From the NCBI RefSeq assembly GCF_000090795.2, contig NW_003546316.1:215551-279550 (forward strand): 64,000 nt of DNA, read 5' to 3'. Source of the stretch: Amphimedon queenslandica. Lineage: Eukaryota; Porifera; Demospongiae; Haplosclerida; Niphatidae. Position 1 is the stretch's first letter, and each line of letters opens with the position of its first letter. The notes beneath the pieces were generated by a model. It saw only the letters and a list, made by a program, of their open reading frames with translations. It searched no databases and was not told the DNA's origin. Below are positions 1-12,402 of the stretch, one piece after another. The position numbers and the translations under genes were made by a program.

Positions 1-3000
1 CTGGCAACTGTACTTACAAAAATTAATTGTGACATAAAAGATAAGCTATAATATAACTAATTATTACTTGACCAGTAGCTTGAGCAAGGCTCCTCAAAGC
101 ATCCAATTCACCTTTCAAGTTGTTGAGCTACACAAAAAAATCAATAATCACATTTTATTGCTTATATTTTGTACATTTATTCACAATACACGTACTCTTT
201 TTTGTTTCATTTTCTTTGCTTTCTGCATAAATGCATAAGTTTAGGAAGAAAAATTTAAAAAAAATCTCTTTAGCTCTTACTTCAAAACTTTCTTGTCCTG
301 CAATGTGTACAATGCCATCAATTTCATCGAGCTGATGGAACAGTGTCCTCCAAAATATATTCTTCATTGCAATGTGGTCACTACTGCTCACTGGCAACAG
401 CTCACGTATTGTCCCATCCCGATACTATAGTAGATAATGTACAATTTTTAATTCAAACTAATTATAATATATAGGCTGTACCCCTTTATATAAATAGACA
501 GTCAGTTGTGCTGCAGCTTCTCTCACTTTAGCGTGATTGTGTTGCAAGGAAATATTCACAAACTATAAAATAAAAATGAAATTTAATCAAATAATAATAT
601 GACACTTAAATTGTATCATCATAAAATAAACACATATCTTACTTCCATTATTTTAGGAATCGTCATATGTGCTGTTCCTAGATCGACTACCTCCAGAAAT
701 GCTTGCAAGACCTCTACCCTTCCTTTCGCATAGCGCCAAGTGACAGTTCTAGCCTGAGTCTCCATTGATATTGTCAGCTTGCTTCCATCGTCTAAACTCT
801 TAGTCTTGTCTTGGGCTAAAGGCCTTAAGAGATAATGCCCCAGCAAAGGCTACAAATGAAAAGTACAACATTATAAGTATTGAGAACTTAGCTCAAAGCT
901 TATAGTTATAGTTATACAAGTTATTACAATTATTATTACAATAATAATTATAGTTATTGCAAGTGGTTAATTAGGCTCAAGCAATGGTATTCTGTTGAAT
1001 GGCTTCCATGTAGCAGTCTCCATAGCATTTGGACACCTCATTCATATCATTAACATCAAACAGAATTATTCACGAATGGTTTAAAACATTATAAGTATTG
1101 AAAAATTAGCTCAAAGCTTATAAGTATTAAGTATGGTTGACTGACCTTCACTTCAGGTATAGCAGCAAGATCAAGTATTGCTCTCATAGAAGATGACTGT
1201 ATTCTTGTATTCTAAATTACATAGTACATGTACATGTTTGTGTATACAATTTCTATTACGTACAGTGTCAGCAAATCTATTCATCACTACTGGGAGAATC
1301 TTGTCCAGGACCGTCACTAGATCAGAGCTTGATAATCTACAGAGTACAGTATATAGTACATACAGCATCCATATATAATAGATTGTATGCTACATGTTTG
1401 TGTCCCAGTACATCTACCTGTGACCATCAGCAATAGAGTGGATAATTATCCACATGTGTATACTATACAAGATGATTTATTGGCTAGAGTAATATTTGGC
1501 GAATTTAATTGCCTTTGGAAAGAAATTGGCGAATTTTATATTGGCGTTTTTGTGCCATGTGCCATTGAGCATGCTTAAATTGAAACAAAATGGTGGATTT
1601 TATATTGGTGATTTTTTTTATAAAACCGCCAATTGCCAATATTAATTCCTCGCCAATAAATCATCTTGTGTGGTATAATATATCTACCTGTGACTATTAA
1701 CAATAGATACATCATGTGTACTGTGTATATAATATATCTACCTGTGACGCTTTGCATATTCTCCCATTAGCTCTTTCAAGATGTCAATTGCTATGTTAAA
1801 TGACTAATAAAGTAATATATCAAAGAGTGTGAGAGAGAAGCCATTAATGAAGTCTTACTGTTAGTACTTTATCACTGAATCCCCTACGCAGTATTTGACA
1901 CAATGCTTTGGTCATTTCACTTCTACTGAAACTAGTCTCTTTCTTCATAATGTCTAGAACATCAGTGAGTCCTTGCTCTCTTAGGTGATACAGCTTTGAA
2001 AAGACTTTAGCAACCTATAACCCGATGGTACAAGTACAGGAACGCGTGGGCGTTGGAACTTACCGTGACATCACCAAAAACCTGGACAGCAACTGCAGCC
2101 TCGTTTAACTGTGCATCAGTGAGTGGCTCAGGCTGAGAGGGTGGCACTAAATATCATTTGCACTATTATTAATATTATCAATGTATTATTATTTTACTCT
2201 CTGCATCTTCATTGGGATATTCACTATAGTTGCTCTGCTGCTGAGAAGTACTGCATGTGTACATATGTGAATATGGTTATGCAAATATATCACATTTTAC
2301 TGCAGTGTACATACTTTATATGTGGTAGCTCTATATCTATTGGTTGATTTACAGGAGGAGGAGGCTCTGAAGGTAAATGCTGACCAGATGACAATGAAGG
2401 CAAGTTGCTTTGACCTATTGTGACATTATTACAGTATGCATATACACGTACATGCATTAGAGTTGAATAATGTGTCTTACGTGTAGAAGTATCTCTAGTC
2501 AGTTCTTCTGGTACGTAATGAACTTTCTTATCTTTTCTTCCTTGCTCTCTGACTATTGGGATCTCTCCTCTTAACAATTGCTCGAAATTTAGTCTTTCTT
2601 TTAACTGAATCTCAATGCTGTCCTTTTCAGACTGTAAAGAATAATAAAGTGATAATAATAAAGTGATGGTGCTCTGGGGTAGTGATGGTTTTTTAAAAAT
2701 AAGTACCTTCCATTTTTTGGCTTCATCAAAGTCTTCTCTTTCAATAGCTTGTCTCTTTTCTCGTTCATAATGACACAAAACCTGGCCAACCTGAGACACC
2801 ATAATCAACAACAACAACAACAACAACAATAATAATAATAATATTAATAATACTTTGATCATTTCATTGATGGCTTCTTTTAGTGCTTTAGCTAGCTCAA
2901 ATTGGTCCCCTGTTATTTTTTAAATTGGAATTTTAAAAAAATTAATTGACTCACTCTCAATTGCTTGCTGCTTTTGTGCTTCAAGCTGCTTTATAAGCCT

Positions 3001-4319
3001 TGCAGAAGATGGATCCTATAAAAAAAGGAATGAGCCTATTTGTACATTAAGTGTAATAAAGTAACTTTTACCAGTGTCATATCGAAACTAAGATCATTGA
3101 TAGTAGACACGTGCACTGGTGGCTGCCTATTAAAATTACAAAAAAAAATTAAAAAAAAAAACTGTAATAGTAACTGATTAAAGATTTTCATCACCTTCCT
3201 GTCACTTTAATGCTCTAAAGAAGTCAAAAATAATAAAGTATTATATTGTACGTAATTCATAAGCATACTTGTGATTTGGTAATGTGTGATTGTGGATCAT
3301 GTCCCAGAATGTTAAGAGCTAAAACAGATACCTAAAATGAGCATACTAATAGTACATACCGATGATACCGTATAGCACTTTCATTGGGGGAGTTTTATTT
3401 TGACGATTGGTGGTATGCAAGTGAAATTGCCAATATTAAAACTGCCAATCATTAATGTGCATGCTCAGTAATGCACGTGTACACAAAAAATTGCCAAATT
3501 AAAAACCGCCAATTACAATTTTATAGCAAAACTGCCAAAATAAAGTGCCGCTATTGCTACATACCTGATTAAACAAGTTCAGTTGGTTCACGTGATTAGT
3601 ATGAAGGACTAGTTTAAGATACTGTCCCTCTGCATCAATGTTGATCGACTTCATTTCTCTCGACTATGAAAGCAATGATAACGCATCACCCACCACCACA
3701 CATCCTAATGATACTACTAACTTTGTAATTGGTCGCATCATTAGCAGAGAGTGATACATATCTATTGCAATGGATAATAAATTGGCAGTACCTACATGTA
3801 CATTATGCACTTACCCCAATCTCGTGTACTGAATATTAAGTAAGCTATTTGCCTGCTGTCCCTGTATTGAGCTTCTACCAACAAATAACTCGATTTTAGA
3901 AGCTGTCAAAAAGATTTATTTTAATTCCAGGTACTTCCATGCATAGAGAAGCTTACCGATCATGTACTCGTGAGAAAGTAGTTGTATTTTACGTATTCTT
4001 GCTTTGGATCTGAGGCAGACTACAAACTGCTGTGGGTAAGGGCAGTACCTGGAGGGAATGCAAATGGAGGTTAAGCATTAGATCTACTGGTTTTGCTGCT
4101 AAGTCTGTCACAAAATAACACCTGAATCCCCTTATATACCTCTCTGACTTCCAGCCAGTCACGAAAGGATGCATTTCCTGGTTGCAGAAGGAGAGAGAGT
4201 TTATGTTATCAATAAAGAAGACTTGCAGGACTTACCTCCATGCTCTTGGGATGGTAGCCGTCCTCCCAACTGGTGCAACCGACCACTTTGAATCTGACTT
4301 TAGCTACACTGACCGACAT
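1..4319 (-). CDS. CEP104: CEP104 (centrosomal protein 104), 5' part of gene
   Basis: Homologue of CEP104, which sits at cilium tips and distal centrioles, binds EB1, CP110 and tubulin (TOG domain), and is needed for ciliary elongation. Minus-strand exons read from the ATG at 4319: 4319-4236, 4177-4122, 4048-3957, 3902-3815, 3761-3722, 3663-3565, 3331-3269, 3214-3195, 3126-3072, 3015-2955, then further exons to the left edge. The first exons form the N-terminal jelly-roll: VVGCTSWEDGYHPKSME, then ARIRKIQLLSHEYMI and HTNHVNQLNLFNQ, all collinear with animal CEP104. Next comes a coiled coil rich in Glu and Lys (HYEREKRQAIEREDFDEAKK, about 2793-2708). Helical-repeat, TOG-like exons lie between about 2100 and 1. 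The C-terminal zinc-finger part is outside the window. Small inverted-repeat elements sit in introns near 1470-1672 and 3370-3560. Family assignment is firm; exon borders left of about 2700 are less certain. Confidence 0.9.
1466..1674. mobile_element. Short inverted-repeat element (MITE-like) in CEP104 intron
   Basis: Both ends carry the same sequence in opposite orientation: CAAGATGATTTATTGGC on the left and GCCAATAAATCATCTTG on the right, followed inward by imperfect matches around TAATATTGGC. There is no coding capacity. A related AT-rich element with repeated GCCAAT/ATTGGC words lies at about 3370-3560 in another CEP104 intron, with imperfect ends AGCACTTT and AAAGTGCCGC. No target-site duplication could be fixed with confidence. 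Confidence 0.65.
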
Positions 4320-4437
4320 GGGGCTACATGTACATGTACATGGATTGTTGTCACCATAACAACTGCTAATTGATTTTCTATGACAACCGTTGCCATAGAA
4401 AATAAAGTGGGCGTGGCTGGCCTATTTAGAATCAAAG
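4320..4437. promoter_or_regulatory. Shared divergent promoter of CEP104 and the ZCCHC10-like gene
   Basis: Only 118 bp separate the two start codons, so this stretch must hold at least parts of both promoters or 5' UTRs. It contains the palindromic run TGTACATGTACA near 4327, the words GTTGTCACCATAACAAC and CAACCGTTGCCATAG near 4344-4396, which resemble RFX/X-box half sites (GTTGCC), and a KLF/SP-type box GTGGGCGTGGC near 4408. No TATA box is evident. The RFX reading is inference: neither match is a full consensus X-box. Confidence 0.6.
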
Positions 4438-6059
4438 ATGGCGGCCAATGATCAAGTGACTATTTCAGCTAGCAGCGTCACTAGCGCTAAAGCAAGGCTG
4501 TATTTAGCCAACAAGAAGAAGTAAGCTGGTTTTAAAACCCTTATTCCTTGTCATACGGTCCTTAGGCAGCAAGATGCTAGCTCCTATCGCTGTCAAAAGT
4601 GTCTCAAATACGGCCATTTCACATACGAATGTGAAGGGAGCAGGAAGTACCTGTATAGACCCTCAAGGACAAAGATTCTAAAGAAAAGAAAAGAAGAACC
4701 TCCTGCTCCTCCTCCACCTAAGTGAGTTAGGCATTAAAACGATTAATAAAATAATTAAATTACCACATGGTATGTACTACATGTGTTACTGAAACTTGTG
4801 TACTTTTTACTTTAATACATTTCAGGTTAATTCTTTAATTAGATCTCTTCAATATAAGATTATTCGTTTTATGTATTTTTTAGAGTTTCTAAAAGCGAGT
4901 CAGCAAAAGAAAGCTTAAAGCATACAAAGTAAGAGCTTTCCTGCCATTTTTCATCAAAATTATGATCATTATTTTTATGCTCATAGAAAAAGAAGGAAGA
5001 GACACAGTACCAGTACTGATGATAGTTCAAACAGTGACAGCTCATCTTCGGATAGTGACTCTGACTCAACGAGCTCAAGGTATTACAATCTATAACTTAA
5101 GTCCACTTGTACTAATTTTGTTTGATCTGGGTTTCCCACAGGATTTCGGCATAGCTTTGCTTCTTGTTAGTAGATTTTTATAAACATTACATTTTTGTTC
5201 CAAAATTTGACAAAACAGCCTGTACTATAGTACAGGGTATTTTGTCAAAAATTGCTAAGAGAGAATCCTTCATTTTTGTAATTTATCTTATACATAAACA
5301 TGTCCTTATGTTGTATAGAAATTTTGAGCTGATTCCGATCAAAGACTGATTTTTTATGAATTTTTTAAGTTGGTCAAAAATTGGGCTAAAGTCCCTGTAC
5401 TATAGTACAGGTTCACAGGCCAAATTTTGACAAAAATGAAAATGAGAGCAATCTTCATTTTATAATTCTTTTCTGATGCATATACACGTTTTTATGTTGT
5501 GTAGAAAGTTTGAGAGAATTCCGATCAAGTTTGGATTTTACATGAATTTTTAAAGTTGCTCCAAAATCAGGCTAAAGTCCCTGTACTATAGTACAGGGAT
5601 TTTGACCAAATTTCGCCAAAAATGAAAAGGAGAGAATTCTCCATTTTTATAATTTATTTTGATGCACATATATGTACTTGTGTTGTGTAGAAATTTTGGG
5701 CTGATTTCGGTCAAGTTTGGATTTTTTTATGAATTTTTAAAGATGCTCCAAAATCACTTAGCAGTCTTTTGGGATACTTTTATTAGGAATTAGAGTATTA
5801 ACAAACATACTCTTGGTATTAAAAGTTTGGCTTTTTATGATGCATAATAGCCAACTATTTTTTGATATCTTAAATTTATGCATGTCACTTGATCCATTTT
5901 TAAATATATTTTTTAAAAACTAGTACATCCAGTTACTATAATATTATTGTTAATTTTTTATTTCTTTTTATTTTCCTTAGAACTGATTCCAGTGATGATG
6001 ACGATACTTCTTCAGATTCCGAGTCGTCAAGTCAAACCTCTTCGTCTGATTCAGATTGA
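4438..6059 (+). CDS. ZCCHC10: ZCCHC10-like zinc-knuckle protein
   Basis: Five exons (4438-4520, 4566-4721, 4884-4928, 4987-5079, 5981-6059) give a 151-residue protein. Exon 2 encodes one CCHC zinc knuckle, CQKCLKYGHFTYEC, then SRKYLYRPSRT, the diagnostic block of ZCCHC10. The rest is a basic Lys/Arg stretch and a Ser/Asp-rich low-complexity tail ending SSSDSD, as in vertebrate ZCCHC10. The family is thought to be nuclear and RNA-linked, but its role is poorly known. The ATG follows the CEP104 promoter by a few bases and opens MAANDQVTISASS. Intron 4 is long and filled with the dispersed tandem repeat described separately. Confidence 0.9.
5160..5770 (+). repeat. Tandem repeat of about 180 bp in ZCCHC10 intron 4
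   Basis: About three units. Each contains the perfect 18-bp palindrome CCTGTACTATAGTACAGG or a close variant (near 5219, 5394 and 5579), followed by a variable linker, a TGTTGTGTAGAAA-like word and GAGCTGATTCCGATCAA. It belongs to the family also seen in introns of MAP4K, OFD1, SLAIN, DLC1 and ABCB, but forms a distinct subfamily. Spacing of the palindromes is 174-186 bp. Confidence 0.85.
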
Positions 6060-7288
6060 ATCCCACCTGCCCTTCCTTCCTTCGTCATGTTATTAATAAC
6101 ATTGAATGTTGTACATTATTGTGTACTGTCACAAACTAATGAAAATTATTAAAAAAAAAAAGGAAGCATCTTTCCTTACAAATTTTAATCATGAATGATT
6201 GAATTCGAGTCACACCCACAATCTCGTGGCTGCTACTTCTTCCTCTACACGTTCCTCCCTCGCTCTCCTTTTCTCTTTCTACAACTCTTTCCTTTGAGTG
6301 TGTGTGTTTACACTAGATATCATGTGACGGGCTTGTTCTATCTATATAGTGCTGGAATAATAGCTGTTGCGAGGGTGCGGCCTGTCAAGATAAAAGAAAT
6401 CTACCTCTGGTCTGATCTCTTCTACATTCATTCACAGCGACATTCACACTCATCAACACCTGATATAGCTCCTCCACTGACCTGGTGAGCCTCGTTTGAT
6501 CGTACCGCCTATGATTAATAAAGTAAGATTCCCACAGTATATATATATACCAGTTCTATGACTAACATTCTGTGCTTACATCAAGTAGATGTAGTACTGT
6601 CTTGAATAATGTAGTGTTTTTACGTTATGTTTTGTACTGCCCTAATAATTGTAACTATTTTCATTCCTTCTGAGAGCTCAGTATTGTATTATTATCGACA
6701 AGAGATTTGATGGGAATTTTAGAAAAATGCATATCAAGCATGTACCAGCATCACTATTACTATAAGTAACACTATTAGGCTCTATTAAGTAAGACGGACT
6801 GGTAACGATATTATTATAAATTCAAAGGTGTTCAGACTTTGTTTTGACTATGCTTGTTGTTCACCATGGAATGATACCACCGTACAGTCTACTGTCGCTT
6901 GAACATGAATTGTTTGTTATTTTATTATTAAAATACTTTTCAATTCGCTAATCTAATCGTATGCTTGGTCTAATAAGTTTAAGGAAGGAAAGAGCTTTTT
7001 TTATAGTATAGTGATCTATATCTAATCAGTGCAGCCCAGCTATGATAGAGGCTCCCTGTCATAACTTACTATAGGAATTATTAGCTGTTATTATTATTAT
7101 TAATGTAATTAATATTTTGATAGATCAGTTACTATTGATGATGCATATATGTATAAATCGCATTGTTGAATATCAGCTCGGATTACATAGTTAGACGTTA
7201 TTGTATTTCCAAAGTTATTTGTGTACGTGATACATGTATCTTTGTTTATATAATAGTTTGTTTTGTTTTCATTTTGTTATCTCGTAGA
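6060..7288 (+). other. Intergenic stretch with likely MAP4K 5' untranslated exon
   Basis: After the ZCCHC10 stop there is an A-rich tract and no coding signal. A probable untranslated MAP4K exon ends at about 6486, where CTG is followed by the donor GTGAGC. The intron would end at the acceptor CGTAG at 7283-7287, one base before the AATGG that opens MAP4K. This exon is inferred from splice signals only. The remaining 0.8 kb is AT-rich with no recognisable element. Confidence 0.4.
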
Positions 7289-9537
7289 ATGGCTAGTACT
7301 CTGTTACCAGAAATACAGCTAAAGGACCCGGTACAGGATTTTGAACTTTTGTCCCAGATAGGGTCCGGGGGCTATGGAGTAGTATATAAGGTAAGTTTTT
7401 TTTTTGAAAATATTATGAAGTAGTTTCAATGCCCCCATTATATTTGTAGGCAAAGACTGTGTCTGATGGTCAGTTATGTGCATTGAAAATTATTAAGATA
7501 AAGGCTGGTAAGAAATAAGAGTGTGTGTGTGTGTGTGTGTGCTGGTAAAGAGTAGGAAATTTGTCAATGAATTTGTAGCTATGTGTGTGGTAGTTACAGC
7601 TACCTACTAGCTTGTAGTAAAAACACATGCCCAGAATTACTATTTTTAGTCTTTGTAATAATACAGCAATAATAATAATAATTAAATAATAAAGCTGGTA
7701 TTAATGTTGCTATTTGTGATATTTCTTACATGTACATGTAGGTGAAGATTTCAATCTGATACAGAAGGAGATTTCAATTCTCTCTCATTGTAAACATCCG
7801 AATATCGTTGGATATTATAGCTCTTACCTCAGGTACATTTTACTATAGAAAATAGCTATTACATGATATATCATTAAAGTATATGTACATGTACTGTACA
7901 GGATATAATGTATCGAGACATAAATTTTATGAAAATGAGTCCAAAAGACATTCGCAGTTCTTATTTATGTAAATCCACTGCAACAGACCAATAAATACTG
8001 TATAACCAGTTATTTTTGTGGGTTGCAAATTTCGTGGATTTACTTTATCCGCGAAGTCCCTGAAATTTGTGTCCCGTGAGCATTATGCCTTATATGGTAT
8101 ATGACCATGTGCAGACATTGCACTATGTTACTCATTTTTCTCCTTTCCCTCTCTTTCTCTTTCTCTCTTATAGAAAGGATAAGCTTTGGATATCAATGGA
8201 GTTCTGTGAAGCTGGTTCCTTGTACAACATGATGCATGGTCTGTTGCAATCTTCTTTCTTATTATTTCTATAGTTAGCTTCTTTTACTTTTAGTTCAGCA
8301 CTCTGGTTTAAACGAGCTACAAATTGCTTTCGTTTGTAAGGAAACACTTCAGGTTAGCCATTCTCCCTCTCTGTCTCTGTCTCTCTTTCTCTCTCTCCCT
8401 TTCTCTCTCTATTTCTCTCTCTTTCTCTCTCTATCCTTTTTCCTGTCCAATTTTATTGTATCATGTTTACTTTGTGTTTAGGGTCTTACTTACCTTCATG
8501 AGAGAAATATTCTTCATCGCGACATTAAAGTAATCGTATATTAATTAATTAATTAATTTATTAATTTATTTATTTAGAGTGCTAATATATTATTGACTCA
8601 CGACACTGTAGTCAAATTAGGTAGGAGCTAATAATTATTAGTTGTTTGTATTTGTATTTGTATTTGTTGTTGTTGTTGTTATTTTTTTGTGTATGTAGCT
8701 GATTTTGGTATTGCTACTCAATTGACACAGACAATGGGGAAAAGAAAGACATTTATTGGGACGCCATATTGGTTAGTGGAACTGGACATTTTATGTACTC
8801 CTCTCATATCTCTGTTATACCTACAATCTTCTTCTTGTCCTCAGGATGGCTCCTGAAGTAGCAGCTGTTGATAAAAAAGGCGGTTACAATCAGAAATGCG
8901 ACATATGGTCATTGGGAATTACTGCCATTGAATTGGCTGAAATGCAGCCGCCCATGAATGATCTTCATCCATTCAGGTCTGTTACTATTAATATCCTTTG
9001 GGTACATGTAGGACGTTACTATTTTTAGAGCACTGCAACTCCTCACGAAGCGTGCATTCCAGCCGCCTGGGCTCCAGCATAAGAACAAATGGAGCAACAA
9101 TTTTCACGATTTCATCTCGCACTGTTTGAAGAAAGATACCAGCAAAAGACCCACTGCCAGGGATCTTTTAAAAGCAAGCACTTGTTATATAGTTAGCAAA
9201 ACTATATTATTATTTTTATGTATCGTAGGATGATTTTGTTAAACGGGATCTGTCTGGTTTATTAATGGGGCCTTTGATGAAAGCATTTGAAGCGTCTTCA
9301 ACCGCTTCAGCACCACCTGATGATCAGTCAGATTTCGAACTAGGACAACCAAGAAAAGTTGGGATAAATTTCATCACCTCTCTCTCTCATTTTCTTTTTT
9401 TTATTTTATTTGCCATGTACACTATTAATTATTTTATTCTTTTTTTTTAATTAGAGGATTGCCTCAATTGCTAGAAAGAAGACTGCAGGTCAGGCCTCTA
9501 CACTAGCAAGTCAGTCAAATTATAAGCTATTGTAGTG

Positions 9538-9617
<80 letters not shown>

Positions 9618-9656
9618 GTTAATTATTATTATCATGATTATAAATAGATTCAGAGA

Positions 9657-9731
<75 letters not shown>

Positions 9732-11170
9732 TGTTATAGTTCCAGGCCTCCAATTGACTCCAACGAAAGGAACACTACAAGAAGCAATTGTACTAACGCC
9801 ACATTTACCAGACTGATTTATTATTCATTTTATTATTATTTAGCCAGCCTGGTTAGAAGTGGTAGCTGAATCTAACGACAGGAAAGGAATAAAGCCAACT
9901 ACTTCTCCTCCATGGTATGTTTGTAATTTTTTACTACCTTATGTTATGCAATAATTTGATTATATTGCATAAATTGCGAAGGAGTTTCCTCCAAAATATG
10001 TGATATGCATGTAGTTTGTCTTAATAATTGAATGTTGATAATCATAATTAAATAATAAATTATTATTATAATTGTTATTATTATTAGTACCTCTCCCGTT
10101 GATACTACTCTGAGGTCAATAGCTAATGGAGGAGTGGCTAATGGAGGAGTAGAAGAGAGAGGAAGGGCTTGTTTCACTAAAATATTCAAAGGATGTCCTC
10201 TTCAAGTCCACTGTGCAGGATCATGGATCCATCCTATCAGAGAAGGTAATGAAAATAAAAGTCTGTAAATATTTTAGACTATTATTATTATTTTAAAAAA
10301 AATAATAATTAAAATGATGATGAGAAATTAATAATAATAATAATCATAATAATAATAATTATTATTATTCCCAATTTACATGTACAATATGTACTCTTGT
10401 ACATGTAATTTATTTGTGATTTATTTGTCTCTTTTTTTTCTAGTTCTTTTTGTGTTGCTTGGAACCCAGGAAGGTTTGTTTTACTTACAAGTTAACAGAG
10501 AGGGCGATCCAATCATAGAGCAGGTAGGTACGTGTATATTCTGACTTGTTGCTATTAGTTTTGGTTTTTTATGTGAAGATGTCTCCAAGGAGTTGTCTTT
10601 GGTTACGGGTTGTTGAGAATGTGCTCGTATGGCTATCAGGTTAATTAGAAAATTAATTGCTACATTTATTTTTGAGTGTGCATATTTTTTATTCAAAATT
10701 TGAGTTACTAGTGAAGGACCAATTTCTTTTTTTAATAATACATATTGATGTCCTTATACTGTGTATAAAGTTTTAGCTGATACCGACTGATATACTTTGA
10801 GTTATGGTCATTTTTTAAAAAAGGACCAAATTTTTGGAAAAGAGCAAAGGCTATAGCCCATGGTTTTTTCCAAAAAATGGCTCCAAAATCATTCCCAATT
10901 TTTGTTACATTTTCTGATGCATATTGATGTCCTTATGCTGTGTAGAAAGTTTGACTCTTCCTATATTTCAGATTCAGACCATATGATATCAATGACAAAC
11001 CTCATATTACTCTTTCAAAATGAGCAAGAGATAGCAGCTAGAAGAGGAGGAGGAGGAGGAGGAAAAGATGGAGAAACTTTCAGGTGAGAGATTATTATTA
11101 TGATTTAGATCATATGAAGCAACCAGTTAACTACATGTATGATAGTGTTGAATCACCAGCTGTATTATTA

Positions 11171-11201
<31 letters not shown>

Positions 11202-12402
11202 CATTATTAGGAGAAATAGAAGGATTAGGCACTCATCAAAGATAAAGGACTCAATAGGTTGCTTCAAGTGCAGCATAGGTAACATATTAACACAGACTAC
11301 ACCTTTATTATCAACCAAAACTAGCAAAGAATAGTGAAAATTAAATGTTATATGATACACATATATTCATGCATATATATATATAACTGCATGTAGTATA
11401 GTATAATATATTAACAAGCTAATTTATTTATAGTTGTCAATCCTTACAATAAGGAAAAGTATTTGATTGCTGCCGTGCCTAAAGGAATATTATTAATGCA
11501 GTGGTATCAGATTAGTCATGCGTTTATGCTCGTCAAACTCTTTGAGTGCTCTCTGCCTTCACCCCTGGTTCTCTTTGAGGCTTTTGTGCTCACTCAAGAA
11601 GACGAATATCCAACTATTTGTGTTGGAGTGAATACTTCGTGAGTTTTTAAAGATATTTTTTCCATGCGTGTTTATGAGTATAATCTTGTTTCTTGTTCAT
11701 TCTAGTACTGGTGATAATGTACTGTTTAATACCATATCTCTTAATCCAAGCAGCTCCTCCATTACTGTATCTCATAACAGTGACATCACGAAACTCGAGC
11801 AAGTTGAGAAAGATACCATATTAATACTTGATTCTCGTATCCTCACCTGTTGGTAGACACAATGTACTGTCAATATGCTAATTGTGTAATGCTTGCTGTA
11901 TTGGTCTTTCCTTGACTTTTTTATTAAAAGATTGTGCCAAGTTTGTAGATATTTCCGGATCTCTTAAAGCACCTGAGGAAAAGATGGCATCATCTCTGTA
12001 CTTTGATAAAGAATCAGTCATGATGGGTAGGTAACTAGGTATAGAGAGAGAGGGAGGGGAGAGAGAGAGAGAGAGGGAGGGAGGGAGGGAGAAGGGGGAA
12101 TAAAAGATCAAAGAAAGGCCTCACAAGATTTATTTACTCTAGTGTATCTACAAAACTATGTGCTAAGCTTCAATGATCATGGCTTGCAAGGAAAATCGTT
12201 GCTAACAGAACAAGTCACAGCCGAAGTGATTGATCATTCCAAAAAGTTCAAGCTCTTGTGCTCTGACGGGTAAGTAGTCTTTGTCTTTTATTTTATATTA
12301 AAAGTTTGTTTCGTTAGGACAATTATTGTTGAGACAAAACGAGCTGATAATCCATCGTACCCTTCTAGTTTATATTTACTGGAATCAGAAGAAGCAACTT
12401 GA
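7289..12402 (+). CDS. MAP4K3/5-type (GCK subfamily) Ser/Thr kinase with CNH domain
   Basis: Twenty-four exons give 740 residues. The N-terminal Ste20 kinase domain has the glycine loop [11 protein letters not shown] (from residue 24), the lysine in CALKIIK (about 47), HRDIKSANILL (137 on), ADFG (156) and GTPYWMAPEV. Its closest match in memory is MAP4K3/5 ([20 protein letters not shown]). After a short linker comes a C-terminal citron-homology (CNH) domain, from about residue 400 to the end ([38 protein letters not shown]). Family members act upstream of JNK and in nutrient and stress signalling. Exon 10 ends in a GC donor (9174). The intron at 11837-11930 looks U12-type. The last eight exons, from exon 18, lie inside a segmental duplication, with partial copies at 16051-16164 and 18387-18654. 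Which vertebrate paralogue it represents cannot be said. Confidence 0.93.
9174..9228 (+). other. GC-AG intron in MAP4K
   Basis: The exon ends GATCTTTTAAAA and the next bases are GCAAGC, not GT. The following exon begins GATGATTTTGTT after TCGTAG. Joined, they read [11 protein letters not shown], the expected end of a Ste20 kinase domain, and no GT donor keeps the frame. Confidence 0.75.
9536..9730 (+). repeat. Trinucleotide microsatellites (TCA)n and (TTA)n
   Basis: Intronic runs of TCA then TTA/ATT, interrupted by a short unique stretch near 9618-9657. They create long poly-Ser/Leu frames that are not genes. Similar ATT runs lie at 11161-11210, 18730-18776, 28040-28125 and (AAT) 44511-44590. 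Confidence 0.95.
10700..10954 (+). repeat. 177-bp-family repeat in MAP4K intron
   Basis: About one and a half units. Shared words are CATATTGATGTCCTTAT, GTGTAGAAAGTTTGA, GGCTATAGCCCATGG and CCAAAAAATGGCTCCAAAA. It stops 17 bp before the acceptor of MAP4K exon 18. A shortened copy lies at about 15955-16035 in duplication copy B. Confidence 0.85.
11837..11930 (+). other. Likely U12-type (minor spliceosome) intron in MAP4K
   Basis: The donor reads GTATCCTCA, close to the U12 consensus RTATCCTTT. TTCCTTGAC at 11908-11916 matches the U12 branch-site consensus TTCCTTRAC exactly and ends about 15 bases before the acceptor AAAAG. Splicing here gives [14 protein letters not shown], which fits MAP4K CNH domains. 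The pyrimidine tract is poor, as expected for this class. Confidence 0.75.

Noticed and set aside
6195-6488. 97-residue frame upstream of MAP4K
   Set aside because: No family match; better explained as the untranslated MAP4K exon with a donor at 6487.
9535-9816. Open frame of poly-Ser and poly-Leu
   Set aside because: It is translation of (TCA)n and (TTA)n microsatellites; only 9740-9789 is a real MAP4K exon.
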